In this document: piece after piece, positions 1-8,062 of the stretch | Numbering within the stretch: the first letter of the stretch is position 1 | Layout of the letters: each line of letters opens with the position of its first letter | Origin: Chloroflexota bacterium | Lineage (GTDB): Bacteria > Chloroflexota > Ktedonobacteria > Ktedonobacterales > Ktedonobacteraceae | Direction: 5' to 3' | DNA length: 64,000 bases | NCBI GenBank assembly: GCA_902812455.1 | Contig: CADDZH010000009.1 | Coordinates: forward strand, 1 to 64,000 | Position numbers and translations under genes: made by a program | Notes under the pieces: generated by a model | The model's database searches: none | What the model saw: the letters and a program-made list of their open reading frames with translations, nothing else | What the model was told of the DNA's origin: nothing

Positions 1-42
1 GAGCGTCAATTATGAACATTACTTTTTAAGGACCATATAGCT

Positions 43-168
43 TGTCATCCTGAGCCCGTTCGCTTCGCTCAGGGGAAACTCCGCAAAGGAACTCGGTCGA
101 TCGGCAGCGGATGCTTCCCCTTCCCCTTCACTGCGTTCAGGGCTACGGCTCACGCGCTCAGCATGACA
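43..168. repeat. REP-like dispersed element, copy 1
   Basis: The element is bounded by TGTCATCCTGAGC at 43-55 and its imperfect inverse GCTCAGCATGACA at 156-168. The interior carries GAAGCGAA-type words and a segment that matches, in opposite orientation, the copy at 5779-5872. It has no coding capacity that looks real. Related copies lie at 1484-1546, 5779-5872 and 63362-63395. I infer a non-autonomous dispersed repeat. Confidence 0.75.
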
Positions 169-216
169 TGACCGCACCCTTTGAGGATAGTGTTCAGCCT
201 TAGAAAGGAGGTAGCT

Positions 217-864
217 ATGACCTGTCATTTATGTGAGAACAGCGCAATCGGCCTCTGCCGCCGGTGTTTCAAGTTTTATTGCCGCAATCATGGTGACGGC
301 TTCTGCTCAGCCTGCCAGCAAATGGGATGGTCAATAGAGCAGCCTGGCTCGACTGTGAGCGCGAAAGCAGAAACCAGCACACAGGCAGCATGCGCATGGA
401 ACCCTCGATCGTTGGAGGAACTGACAGCACCGGTCAACTTTGTACGCCTATTACCTATCTTCGGCACATCACTGGTGCACAATGTGCTCATGCTCGTCAA
501 AGGCGTCGAGTTGTACCAGGATGCTTTTAGATTCGATCTAGCTGTACGCTTCAGTACCAGCACAGAACATGATCCTCTCCCCGGCCATCGCCATATGGGA
601 CCCGCCGAGATCACGCTGGCCGATGATGTTGGTACCGCCTACACACTCTACCCGCGTGGAGGTGGTGGCAGCACCTGGGAGTGGTCGCATCATTACGTGG
701 TCACGCCGGTTCCCAGCCCTGCTGCAAGGCAATTGACGATCACTGTTCCACGCCTGCAATTGCATGAATACCGGCAACTCAGGCAAGGCGCGTTGCCCCC
801 AGCAGGAACATATCTTGCCGGCCCTTGGATTATCACTTGCGCCATCCCACCCCTTGAAGACTAG
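217..864 (+). CDS. Zinc-finger (B-box-like) hypothetical protein
   Basis: A 215-residue protein of unknown function. The first 35 residues carry a dense Cys/His pattern (CxxC near residues 3-6, CxxC near 13-16, a CxxH, then a final CxxC) that resembles a B-box or RING-like zinc finger and probably binds two zinc ions. The remaining ~180 residues have no membrane segment and no motif I recognise. The ATG at 217 is chosen over an upstream TTG because AAAGGAGG sits at 204-211. The gene stands alone 27 bp before an acetyltransferase gene on the same strand and may be cotranscribed with it. Confidence 0.7.
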   Translation: MTCHLCENSAIGLCRRCFKFYCRNHGDGFCSACQQMGWSIEQPGSTVSAKAETSTQAACAWNPRSLEELTAPVNFVRLLPIFGTSLVHNVLMLVKGVELYQDAFRFDLAVRFSTSTEHDPLPGHRHMGPAEITLADDVGTAYTLYPRGGGGSTWEWSHHYVVTPVPSPAARQLTITVPRLQLHEYRQLRQGALPPAGTYLAGPWIITCAIPPLED

Positions 865-891
865 AAACAGCCAGAACTAAGGAGCAAATAC

Positions 892-1494
892 ATGACATCA
901 TCACCAGCAACGGGCCTTGACCTGGAATACTACCCGCTCACCCCTGATCGCTGGGCCGATCTTGAAGCGCTCTTCGGAAAGAATGGAGCCTATGGCAACT
1001 GCTGGTGCATGTGGTGGAGGCTCTCTCGCTCCGAGTTTAGCAATCTCTCAGGGAGTGAGAAGAAGGCAGCATTCAAGGGCATCGTTGACTCCAGGCAGGT
1101 TCCAGGCCTTTTAGCTTACACTAGCGGCCAGCCCATCGCCTGGTGTTCGATAGCGCCCAGAGAAACATATCCATCTCTGGAGCGCTCCCGCACACTCAAA
1201 CGTATTGACAACCAACCTGTCTGGTCCATCGTCTGTTTCTTTGTTGCTAAGCCGTTCCGAGGCCAGGGATTGATGGTCAAATTACTGGAAGCGGCCATAG
1301 CCTATGCCAGAGAGCAAGGCGCAAAGATTGTCGAAGGGTATCCGGTCGATCCAGGGGAAAAAGTCCTCGCTCCTGTTTTGAGCTACATGGGCACCGTCTC
1401 CGCCTTCAAAGAGGCCGGGTTTGAGGAAGTTGCAGGCAAAACAGGGCGCAGGCCAATTATGCGCTACTATATCAGGCATCATTTGTCATCCTGA
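892..1494 (+). CDS. GNAT family N-acetyltransferase
   Basis: This 200-residue protein should transfer an acetyl group from acetyl-CoA to an unknown small molecule or protein. The acetyl-CoA pyrophosphate loop is visible as RGQG at residues 123-126, followed by the usual helix, and the C-terminal YYIRHHL strand closes the fold. An unusual Cys/Trp-rich stretch (NCWCMWW) lies near residues 36-42; this feature occurs in a GNAT subgroup found in Gram-positives and Chloroflexota. The start has AAGGAG upstream. The last codons (LSS and the TGA stop) are supplied by a dispersed repeat copy beginning at 1484, so the native C-terminus may have been altered by that insertion. Confidence 0.85.
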   Translation: MTSSPATGLDLEYYPLTPDRWADLEALFGKNGAYGNCWCMWWRLSRSEFSNLSGSEKKAAFKGIVDSRQVPGLLAYTSGQPIAWCSIAPRETYPSLERSRTLKRIDNQPVWSIVCFFVAKPFRGQGLMVKLLEAAIAYAREQGAKIVEGYPVDPGEKVLAPVLSYMGTVSAFKEAGFEEVAGKTGRRPIMRYYIRHHLSS

Positions 1495-1546
1495 GTGAGC
1501 CGCAGCCCTGAACGCAGTGAAGGGAATGGGCTCAGAATGGCATGAT
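1484..1546. repeat. REP-like dispersed element, copy 2
   Basis: It starts with TGTCATCCTGAG at 1484-1495 and ends in a GGGCTCAGAATGGCATGATG-type terminus. It overlaps the 3' end of the preceding acetyltransferase gene and provides its stop codon. Confidence 0.65.
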
Positions 1547-1611
1547 GTGATTGTTCACACGGTCAAGGTCTTTCCTTGATGTTTGAACCTTGAGTTAGGA
1601 AGGATGAAAAT

Positions 1612-2073
1612 ATGAGCATACAACCAACCGACTGTTTCGTCTGCCGCAAGCATAGAGGAGAAATCGATGTACCAGGTGGCCCAATTTATGAAGACGACCT
1701 GCTCTATGCCGGGCACGCGCTGAATCTAGAACAGCCAGATTCTACCTACCTTGGCTATCTCATAGTGGAACCGAAACGCCATGCTCCAGGGCTGGCAGAC
1801 CTGACAGATTCCGAGGCCCAGGCCATTGGTCTGCTCGTGACTCGACTCTGCCGGGCGCTAAAAGCCTGCCAGAAACCCGATCTCATCTACGAGTTTGTAC
1901 TTGGCCATCACGTGCCGCACCTGCACATCCACCTTGTGCCATGCTATCCTGGCACACCTCATGAATATTGGGGAATGCGCGTCGATGAATGGCCGGGTGC
2001 TCCTAAAGCTGGGCCACAGGAGATCGCGGCCATATGCGAGCGCATTCGAGCTTATCTTAGAAACGAGCAATAA
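1612..2073 (+). CDS. HIT family protein
   Basis: A 153-residue histidine-triad nucleotide hydrolase/transferase. The HxHxH triad is seen at H103-L-H105-I-H107, preceded by H100, in the normal position near the C-terminus. An N-terminal CxxC (residues 8-11) with a nearby His (14) may add the zinc site seen in many HIT proteins. Substrates in this family are nucleotide monophosphate esters or adenylated adducts; the specific one cannot be read from sequence. It ends 2 bp before the next gene, a DNA glycosylase, so the two are almost certainly translated from one message. Confidence 0.9.
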   Translation: MSIQPTDCFVCRKHRGEIDVPGGPIYEDDLLYAGHALNLEQPDSTYLGYLIVEPKRHAPGLADLTDSEAQAIGLLVTRLCRALKACQKPDLIYEFVLGHHVPHLHIHLVPCYPGTPHEYWGMRVDEWPGAPKAGPQEIAAICERIRAYLRNEQ

Positions 2074-2075
2074 CG

Positions 2076-2975
2076 ATGTATACAACAACCGGAGTTCTCA
2101 ACCCAACCCCGCCTTTTGATTTTGTCAAAACACTTGCCTTCTTAGAAGGCTTCATGCCCACCAAAGACGAGCAGGCTATCGTGCAGCACTCGCTCACAAA
2201 AGCCATTATCGTCGAAGGATGGCCGGTCGCCTTTCGACTCTCCTCAATTGGCACCATTGAGAAGCCACAACTGGCCTATACGCTTTTCACCAAAGAACCG
2301 ATCACAGGTGAAGTAAAGGATGCAGCCCTTGATCGCATCACCTTTTTCTTAAGCCTGGATGATGATCTCCGGCCTTTTTATGAGATCGGCAAGCACGATC
2401 CACATTTTGAGCCGGTTCTACAAGAGCTTTATGGCTACCACCAGGTGAAATTTACCTCACCCTTTGAAACTGCCTGCTGGGCAATACTGGCACAACGCAA
2501 CCCGATGAGCGTTGCGCGTAAATCCAAAGATGCCATGATGAAGCATATTGGCAGCAGCCTGGATATTGACGGCATCGAATACTGGGCATTCCCCGAAGCA
2601 GCCCAGGTAGCCGTGGTTGAGATCGACGAACTGGCGGCGGTGATCCGCAATGAGAGAAAAGCCGAGCAGGTAAGCTCAATGGCAAAGGGCTTCAGCATGG
2701 TAGACGAGGCCTTTTTGCGCAATGGTCCATATGAGGAGGTCGAGGCATGGCTGCGCAGCTTGAAAGGGATCGGCGACTGGTCGGCCAACTTCATCATGTT
2801 GAGAGGGCTGGGGCGCATGGAACGCATACCTATTTCCGAGAAGAGGTTATACGAGGCTGTTTCCAGGACATATATGCAAGGGAAGCCGGTAACCGCTGAG
2901 GATATACAGCGCATCGCGGATCGCTACGGCCCATATCAAGGCTACTGGGCGCATTACGTAAGAGTCGGCTCGTAA
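2076..2975 (+). CDS. AlkA-like DNA-3-methyladenine glycosylase (HhH-GPD)
   Basis: A 299-residue protein of the HhH-GPD superfamily, expected to excise alkylated purines from DNA. The helix-hairpin-helix is clear at about residues 228-245 (LKGIGDWSANFIMLRG), matching AlkA. The catalytic Asp of AlkA (D238 of E. coli, in a PDD context) falls on residues 254-255, which read Ser-Glu here, so the active residue may be Glu255 or the enzyme may be altered. The N-terminal ~110 residues form the AlkA-N-like beta domain. It begins 2 bp after the HIT gene. No strong ribosome site is seen, which suggests translational coupling. Confidence 0.85.
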   Translation: MYTTTGVLNPTPPFDFVKTLAFLEGFMPTKDEQAIVQHSLTKAIIVEGWPVAFRLSSIGTIEKPQLAYTLFTKEPITGEVKDAALDRITFFLSLDDDLRPFYEIGKHDPHFEPVLQELYGYHQVKFTSPFETACWAILAQRNPMSVARKSKDAMMKHIGSSLDIDGIEYWAFPEAAQVAVVEIDELAAVIRNERKAEQVSSMAKGFSMVDEAFLRNGPYEEVEAWLRSLKGIGDWSANFIMLRGLGRMERIPISEKRLYEAVSRTYMQGKPVTAEDIQRIADRYGPYQGYWAHYVRVGS

Positions 2976-3062
2976 ACAAAAAACAGTAGGACATTGAGCC
3001 TTCGTGATAAGATACATAGATATGGAACTATCTCACTATAGAAAGACAGGCAGGACACACGC

Positions 3063-3803
3063 ATGAAGCAGGCCGCGCGACGTACACGTAATGAAGCTGA
3101 TTATGGCTATCCAACGCCGGATATTGCTGCGCTCTCGGCTAAAGCTCTTGAGGTGACAGAACGGCTCACGAAGTTCTATGGCATTGCGGAGTGGTCAAAA
3201 AAAGACGTGATGAGCATGTTAGTTGATATCATTCTCTCGCATCGCACGAAGGACGAGCAGACCGAAGCCGCCTACCAGAATCTCCTGAAGCGTTTTGGCT
3301 CGTGGGAAGCCGTGCGAGATGCTCCTACACAGGAAGTCCAGGACGCGATTGCCAACGTCAACTGGCCGGAGGTCAAAGCGCCGCGCCTTCAAGCAATCAT
3401 GCGGCGCATCACCGAAGAGCGCGGCAATCTCGATCTGAATTTCCTGCGCGATGTCCCTGTAGAAGAAGGCGTGGCATGGCTCAGTCGCTTCGAGGGTGTA
3501 GGCCCCAAGACCGCTGCCGCTGTTTTACTCTTCAGCGCCCGCAAGCCTATACTACCAGTCGACACCCACGTTCATCGTGTCTCGATTCGCCTGGGGCTGA
3601 TCGGCAAGAAGGTCACAGCAGATCGCGCTCACGAGCTCTTGCTGGCCTTGCTGCCCAACGACCCCCAGGTGATCTTCAATTTCCACAAGGCGCTCCTGCG
3701 GCACGGGCAGCGCATCTGCGTCTACGAGCACCCACGCTGCAGCAGGTGCCCCATCACCGACCTGTGCGACTACTATCACACAGTGGTGAATCCTGGACGC
3801 TAG
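3063..3803 (+). CDS. nth: Endonuclease III-type DNA glycosylase/AP lyase
   Basis: A 246-residue bifunctional base-excision enzyme that removes oxidised pyrimidines and cleaves the abasic strand. The hairpin reads FEGVGPKTAAA, with catalytic Lys149, and the catalytic Asp167 follows in VDTHVHRV. The C-terminal [4Fe-4S] loop is intact with C219, C226, C229 and C235 in the canonical C-x6-C-x2-C-x5-C spacing. Length is slightly over the usual 210-220 residues because of an N-terminal extension of about 20 residues. It is separated by 87 bp from the AlkA-like gene and runs convergently up to the stop of the YggT-family gene. Confidence 0.92.
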   Translation: MKQAARRTRNEADYGYPTPDIAALSAKALEVTERLTKFYGIAEWSKKDVMSMLVDIILSHRTKDEQTEAAYQNLLKRFGSWEAVRDAPTQEVQDAIANVNWPEVKAPRLQAIMRRITEERGNLDLNFLRDVPVEEGVAWLSRFEGVGPKTAAAVLLFSARKPILPVDTHVHRVSIRLGLIGKKVTADRAHELLLALLPNDPQVIFNFHKALLRHGQRICVYEHPRCSRCPITDLCDYYHTVVNPGR

Positions 3804-4358
3804 TTAATAGCGAGTGCGGCGGCTCTCTGTAATGCGCTGCCCCCCTGAGTAGGTGGGAGCGAAGACCAGCCTGACCAGCGACACGAGACCCCAGGCTATC
3901 AAGGCGTATATGAGCATGGCAATGAGCGTGGTGATCTCAAAAACATTATTACCCTGGCCCGGGTTGGTGAAAATGCCCAGAAAAGGCGCCGCGAACACAT
4001 AGCTCAGGTTGTACAGGAACGCAACAAAGCCGTTTCCCGCGTTCGCTCCCAGCAGCCTGAAGAGGAAGCGTAGCAACAATATGACTTCCAGGACACCTAA
4101 TATGTAGTAAATGACCCTCGCGGCCCACCAGCGAATATTGGCTCGCTGCCGGTTTGGATCTTCGTAAACTTCGGCCTGCTGCTCGACCCGGTTGCCCTGA
4201 GGGTCTACATAGCTCCGGCGCTGGCTCTGAGCATAAGTCCCACCTGCGCCCTCGTATGATCTGGAGCTCTCATTGGCAGGATTATATGGCGGCGCATCAG
4301 GTATCGTCTGGTCTGATGCCTCTTGATATCTTGGATCAGGTGGATATGGTTGACCCAT
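3804..4358 (-). CDS. YggT family membrane protein with N-terminal hydrophilic tail
   Basis: A 184-residue membrane protein. About 75 N-terminal residues are polar and rich in Pro, Tyr, Gln and Ser. They are followed by a YggT-like domain with about three hydrophobic segments, including VIYYILGVLEVILLLRFLF, a reentrant AAPFLGIF region, and a final ALIAWGLVSLVRLVF segment. YggT proteins are linked to membrane organisation, but the biochemical role is unsettled. AAGGAGG lies upstream of the ATG. The stop abuts the stop of nth on the other strand with no gap. Confidence 0.8.
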   Translation of the reverse strand: MGQPYPPDPRYQEASDQTIPDAPPYNPANESSRSYEGAGGTYAQSQRRSYVDPQGNRVEQQAEVYEDPNRQRANIRWWAARVIYYILGVLEVILLLRFLFRLLGANAGNGFVAFLYNLSYVFAAPFLGIFTNPGQGNNVFEITTLIAMLIYALIAWGLVSLVRLVFAPTYSGGQRITESRRTRY

Positions 4359-4774
4359 CTTTCATTCCTCCTTATTGTTGATACACTAACACAATGATTT
4401 CAGGATACCGTCCAATACTGGGCGGAAAATGTTCATCTAGCAACCTGTTCGGCTCTTTAGCATGAACTCTGTAGCCATCTGGTACTGCATGTAACTCTCA
4501 TGCACAGGTAGCTATCTTTCCTTATCACGCACAACTGAGCTAAAAAGTGGCACGGGCACAATAAAACAAATTTCCAGGTTTTCCCATCAACTAGGAATCA
4601 TCCCTCATTGAGGGTAGGGGCGAGGCTTCGCCACCGGCCACCATCACCCTGGCCCGCGCTTTGTGGTGGGATCAAATTTTCAAAACAGCAAAAAGGCCTC
4701 TAAAATTCTAGCTATAATAAGCTGAAGATTCAGAGACCTGTAGCAATATCGCAAAACCTGAAAAGAGCTTATTG
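4359..4774. other. Intergenic region without a supported gene
   Basis: This 416-bp gap lies upstream of the YggT gene and downstream of the next minus-strand gene. Around 4613-4640 there is a GGTAGGGGCGAGGCTTCGCC-like word, similar to a stem of the three-hairpin element at 22020-22101. I see no RNA gene and no convincing ORF. Confidence 0.5.
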
Positions 4775-5569
4775 CTAATCCGGGCTGATAACCCTGGGCG
4801 GGATTGGCTCATCAGTGCTATAGATATCATCGACCACGTAGTTCTGCGGTTTAGGCAGAACCTCTTCGCGATGATACGAGCCAGTTGCATCTGTATTAAT
4901 GCCCGGCCATCTTCTTCCATAATTGTAGTGCCCGGTTTCTGCTGGTGATAGTGGCCTCCTGGCAAACTGCGGCGCGCCCCTTACCACAGGAATCTGGGCT
5001 TCTTCTGGAGGCTCCTCGTAAAGATCATCGGGCACCCTGTCAAGTTCCATGCGCTCCAGATCTTCCTCGCTCAATGTAAGGAAGAGGGTATCGTTCCTGA
5101 TCTCCTCTTTTATAGCGCTATGTGGCACATAATAGGCCCTGGGGAGGAAGCCACCGCGCTCCACCAGGATATAGCGGCTAAAACGGGCCTGCACTGTGCC
5201 AAGCCACTTTCCCTGCGCATCGACAACATCCTGGCCAATCTTGTACTTCCACAGATCAGGCTGGATTTCCCGGTAGACGGTCACATACTTTTCCTCCAGC
5301 GGCGCCGTGGGGTCTTCCGCGCCCCATCCTATGATGCACACCAGCGCTCCAATAATGCCGATGAGCGCGATCCAGAAGGTGCTACCAATGAAGAGGAACC
5401 CGACTATCGCTACCGCGATAAATATACCGGCCAGCAGCGGCCAGAAGCTGGGGTTGGGCATGTGAATATGCTCTTCCTGCTCTTCATCACTTTCTTCTTC
5501 TGCCAGAAGAGAGGCATCTAATTCATCCGTTTCCGGCATCGAGTTGGCGCTTTGAGGTGTATACTCCAT
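4775..5569 (-). CDS. Membrane protein with PRC-barrel-like domain
   Basis: A 264-residue protein. After an acidic N-terminus (residues 1-37) come two close hydrophobic segments (about 40-85). The entry MPNPSFWPLLAG resembles the short subunit IV of actinobacterial/Chloroflexi cytochrome oxidase, but no other oxidase gene is nearby, so that identity is weak. Residues ~100-175 look like a PRC-barrel (DUF2171-like) fold: IGQDVVDAQGKWLGTV, then YYVPHSAI, a typical pattern. The acidic, proline-rich tail has no known motif. Function unknown; probably a membrane-anchored regulatory or scaffold protein. Confidence 0.65.
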   Translation of the reverse strand: MEYTPQSANSMPETDELDASLLAEEESDEEQEEHIHMPNPSFWPLLAGIFIAVAIVGFLFIGSTFWIALIGIIGALVCIIGWGAEDPTAPLEEKYVTVYREIQPDLWKYKIGQDVVDAQGKWLGTVQARFSRYILVERGGFLPRAYYVPHSAIKEEIRNDTLFLTLSEEDLERMELDRVPDDLYEEPPEEAQIPVVRGAPQFARRPLSPAETGHYNYGRRWPGINTDATGSYHREEVLPKPQNYVVDDIYSTDEPIPPRVISPD

Positions 5570-5778
5570 AAGCTCTCGCTTTCCTCTACTTTAACATGAT
5601 GTATGACACACGAACATGACCGTTCTCAATTCAAGCATAACAGATGTATGAACCGGATGCAAGCTTATCTGACCGGCAATTGGCAGGAAATTTTCTTCTA
5701 TCCATTGATCAACATGATAAAATCAAGCCTGAGATAATGATTTGTAACAACCAAGTTCGGGAATCATGGTAAATAGCA

Positions 5779-5872
5779 TGTCACCCTGAGCGAAGCGAAG
5801 GGTCTAGCGCACGGGGCAACCAGATGCTTCGCGGAGTTTCCCCTGAGCGAAGCGAATGGGCTCAGCATGACA
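5779..5872. repeat. REP-like dispersed element, copy 3
   Basis: It is bounded by TGTCACCCTGAGC (5779-5791) and GCTCAGCATGACA (5860-5872), and the interior has two GAGCGAAGCGAA words. It matches copy 1 in reverse orientation. It lies within the 5570-5913 gap, which otherwise holds only the upstream regions of the two flanking divergent genes. Confidence 0.75.
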
Positions 5873-5913
5873 TGCCCGGAACATTCCAGGACAACTAGAG
5901 GCGGAGGCTTCTG

Positions 5914-6441
5914 ATGAGCGATTTACCTCAGTTAGCCAGCTTGATCAAATCCAGGAATACTATCGAAGGTAAGATCGCGGCGCTGATTGGACAGCCTGCG
6001 CAGGTTCAGGCTGTGGGTGAGTATATCGCCTCTGTTATTTTCGGCATTGCGCTCGATAGGATCCGCATGCACAAAAGCAGCGATGGCCACTTTACACGAG
6101 GCCCGTTAGCAGGAAAGACCGTCGATGTCCAGTGGCATATCCGGCACGATGGCACCATTCACCTGAAAACCGATCCTCTTCCCGATTACTACCTCGTTTT
6201 TGCCGGCCTCAAAGAAGCGGTTATCCAGCGCAGCCTCTCCATTCCCTGGGTAATCGAGTCCGTCTATCTTTTCCACTCCGCCGAGCTTTTCAATGCATTG
6301 CGCGAACGCGGCGTGCAGGTTGGCACAGGCACAAGCGTCACAGGGCCACTCTGGGAACGAGCCGAGGTTTATCCTGTACAGCGCAACAGCTCCTTGATAC
6401 TTTCCGAGGAAGAGCGAGCCATGCTCGCCCTTTTCAGGTGA
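5914..6441 (+). CDS. DUF6998-like hypothetical protein
   Basis: A soluble 175-residue protein. The pattern of an N-terminal helical region, IGQPAQVQAVGEYIAS, a GPLAG element and LPDYYLVFAG matches my recollection of the DUF6998 family, whose function is not established and which resembles restriction-endonuclease-like folds. The start has GGAGG at suitable spacing. Its stop is 4 bp before a nucleotidyltransferase-fold gene, so the two form a bicistron. Such pairing suggests a two-component accessory module (for example toxin-antitoxin or defence), but nothing in the sequence proves this. Confidence 0.6.
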   Translation: MSDLPQLASLIKSRNTIEGKIAALIGQPAQVQAVGEYIASVIFGIALDRIRMHKSSDGHFTRGPLAGKTVDVQWHIRHDGTIHLKTDPLPDYYLVFAGLKEAVIQRSLSIPWVIESVYLFHSAELFNALRERGVQVGTGTSVTGPLWERAEVYPVQRNSSLILSEEERAMLALFR

Positions 6442-6445
6442 AACC

Positions 6446-6925
6446 ATGCTCGATCCCATGTACCTGAATGTCCTGCGCATTATATACACTCGCCTCAAAC
6501 ATACAACGGTCAACTGGACGCTGACAGGTAGCCTCAGCTTCGCCCTCCAGGGAATACCCATTGAACCACACGATATCGATGTGCAAACCGACAGGGCTGG
6601 CGCATATGAAATCGAACGCCTCTTTGCAGAATACCTCGTCAAAAAGGTCACCTTCTCATCTTCAGATAAGATGCGTTCCCATCTAGGAGCGCTGGCCATT
6701 AATGGCATTACAGTCGAGATCATGGGCGACATCCAGAAACGTCTTGAGGATGGCTCATGGGAAGAGCCGGTCGATCCGGCACGGCACAAACGAATTGTCG
6801 TGGTTGAAGATATGCAGGTGCCCGTCCTCTCCCTTGAATATGAATATCAGGCTTACCTGAAGATGGGCAGAATTGAGCGGGCGCAGATGATTAAACAAGT
6901 TTTATCAAAGAGCGATCAGCCATAA
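6446..6925 (+). CDS. Nucleotidyltransferase-fold protein
   Basis: A 159-residue protein with the minimal nucleotidyltransferase signature: LTGSLSFALQG near residues 26-36, then HDIDVQTD near 41-48, giving the G-S...D-x-D metal-binding pattern. A later ITVEIMGD strand supplies the third acidic residue. Members include the MNT and AbiEii-type proteins, which often act with a partner encoded beside them. The partner here would be the DUF6998-like gene, 4 bp upstream. A weak but plausible assignment to an accessory two-gene module. Confidence 0.65.
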   Translation: MLDPMYLNVLRIIYTRLKHTTVNWTLTGSLSFALQGIPIEPHDIDVQTDRAGAYEIERLFAEYLVKKVTFSSSDKMRSHLGALAINGITVEIMGDIQKRLEDGSWEEPVDPARHKRIVVVEDMQVPVLSLEYEYQAYLKMGRIERAQMIKQVLSKSDQP

Positions 6926-7110
6926 AATTATACAGTTTGCTGACTTAAGCGCTTCCTGACACGTCTTCTACTGAAGAGCATAAAAATCAAAAATTTATTT
7001 TGAGGAATGAAAGCAGGTAACGTCTCTCATTATAGAGGTGGGAATATCAAATGCTTTTTCAGTAATCTGGCAATCTGAGCAATACATCATCCTATGCGAA
7101 AGGAATTCGT

Positions 7111-7974
7111 ATGGTTTTCTGCGGTCAATGCGGTCTCCAACTCGCTCCCGGCAGCACAACCTGCCCGCGCTGCGGAGCTTTCATCGAACCAGACTTGCCT
7201 GAAGGGGCATTGGACGATCCTCACAGAGATGATGCTACACTCCCTTCACTAAGGCAAAATCTTCCCGAGACACAATACCGGTATCCAGGGAATAGACTTA
7301 CGCCTCCTCACCAACCACAGCTCATACTGGGGCCAGGCAGTGCAACTCGGCAGCCCGGCCCACCGGATCCAAACGCCCCCACCAGTCCTACAGCCGCCAG
7401 GAATAGCGGAGCCTATCCTTCGATGCCTCCTAACACACCTGTCTACTCGCCGCTTCCCGGGCAGTACGAACCTCGATTTCCCCAGCCATCTCGACGGCAG
7501 CGACGGGGACGCAAAGTTCTATGGATCATCGCCTTGCTCATCCTGCTCCTCTGCATTGCAATTTTATTGATTACGAGGTCCACCACAATGAAGGAGATCC
7601 TTGGCCATAGCGTTACTCCAACACCCACACCAATTGAACAGGCCAGGGCAGTCATTGAGCGATATTATAATGATATCAACTCACAGAACTACCGCGACGC
7701 ATATAATTTGTGGGGATCAGCCTATCAGAAGGCGACTCCCTATAGCCAGTTTGCAGCAGGCTATACTCACACCAAACACGATGATATCACCATCCTCAGT
7801 TTAACGCTGCTTTCGAATGGGACCGTAAAAGCCAGTATTATCATACAAGCGACTGAAGAAACTGCATCAGGCGTCGTGCATAGCACCTATCAAGGAACAT
7901 ACACCGTCGGGCAGGAAAATGGTACCTGGAAGTTCCTCAGCGGAACCTTTTGCAAAATTAGGCTCAACTGTTAG
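7111..7974 (+). CDS. Zinc-ribbon membrane protein with NTF2-like outer domain
   Basis: A 287-residue single-pass protein. The N-terminus has a CxxC...CxxC zinc ribbon (FCGQCG and CPRCG). It is followed by a ~100-residue Pro-rich linker, a basic RRQRRGRK stretch, one transmembrane segment (about residues 134-155), and an outer domain of ~125 residues beginning ARAVIERYYNDINSQNYRDAY, which is typical of NTF2/DUF4878-like folds. The same fold recurs in the genes at 24181 and 28148. The start follows GAAAGGAATTCGT. No enzymatic residues are visible; a sensory or scaffolding role is likely. Confidence 0.75.
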   Translation: MVFCGQCGLQLAPGSTTCPRCGAFIEPDLPEGALDDPHRDDATLPSLRQNLPETQYRYPGNRLTPPHQPQLILGPGSATRQPGPPDPNAPTSPTAARNSGAYPSMPPNTPVYSPLPGQYEPRFPQPSRRQRRGRKVLWIIALLILLLCIAILLITRSTTMKEILGHSVTPTPTPIEQARAVIERYYNDINSQNYRDAYNLWGSAYQKATPYSQFAAGYTHTKHDDITILSLTLLSNGTVKASIIIQATEETASGVVHSTYQGTYTVGQENGTWKFLSGTFCKIRLNC

Positions 7975-8062
7975 ATACGATGCTTTTCGCCTGCGATTTC
8001 TTGATCCTCTGTAGAATAAGAAGAGAAAACTCTTTTCTACAGTCAAGGAAACCAGGTGAAAT

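Noticed and set aside
1541..1560. TGTGATTGTTCACA palindrome after the GNAT gene
   Set aside because: It is an inverted, not direct, repeat with a single TGTGA. It resembles a CRP/FNR-like site but there is no supporting context.
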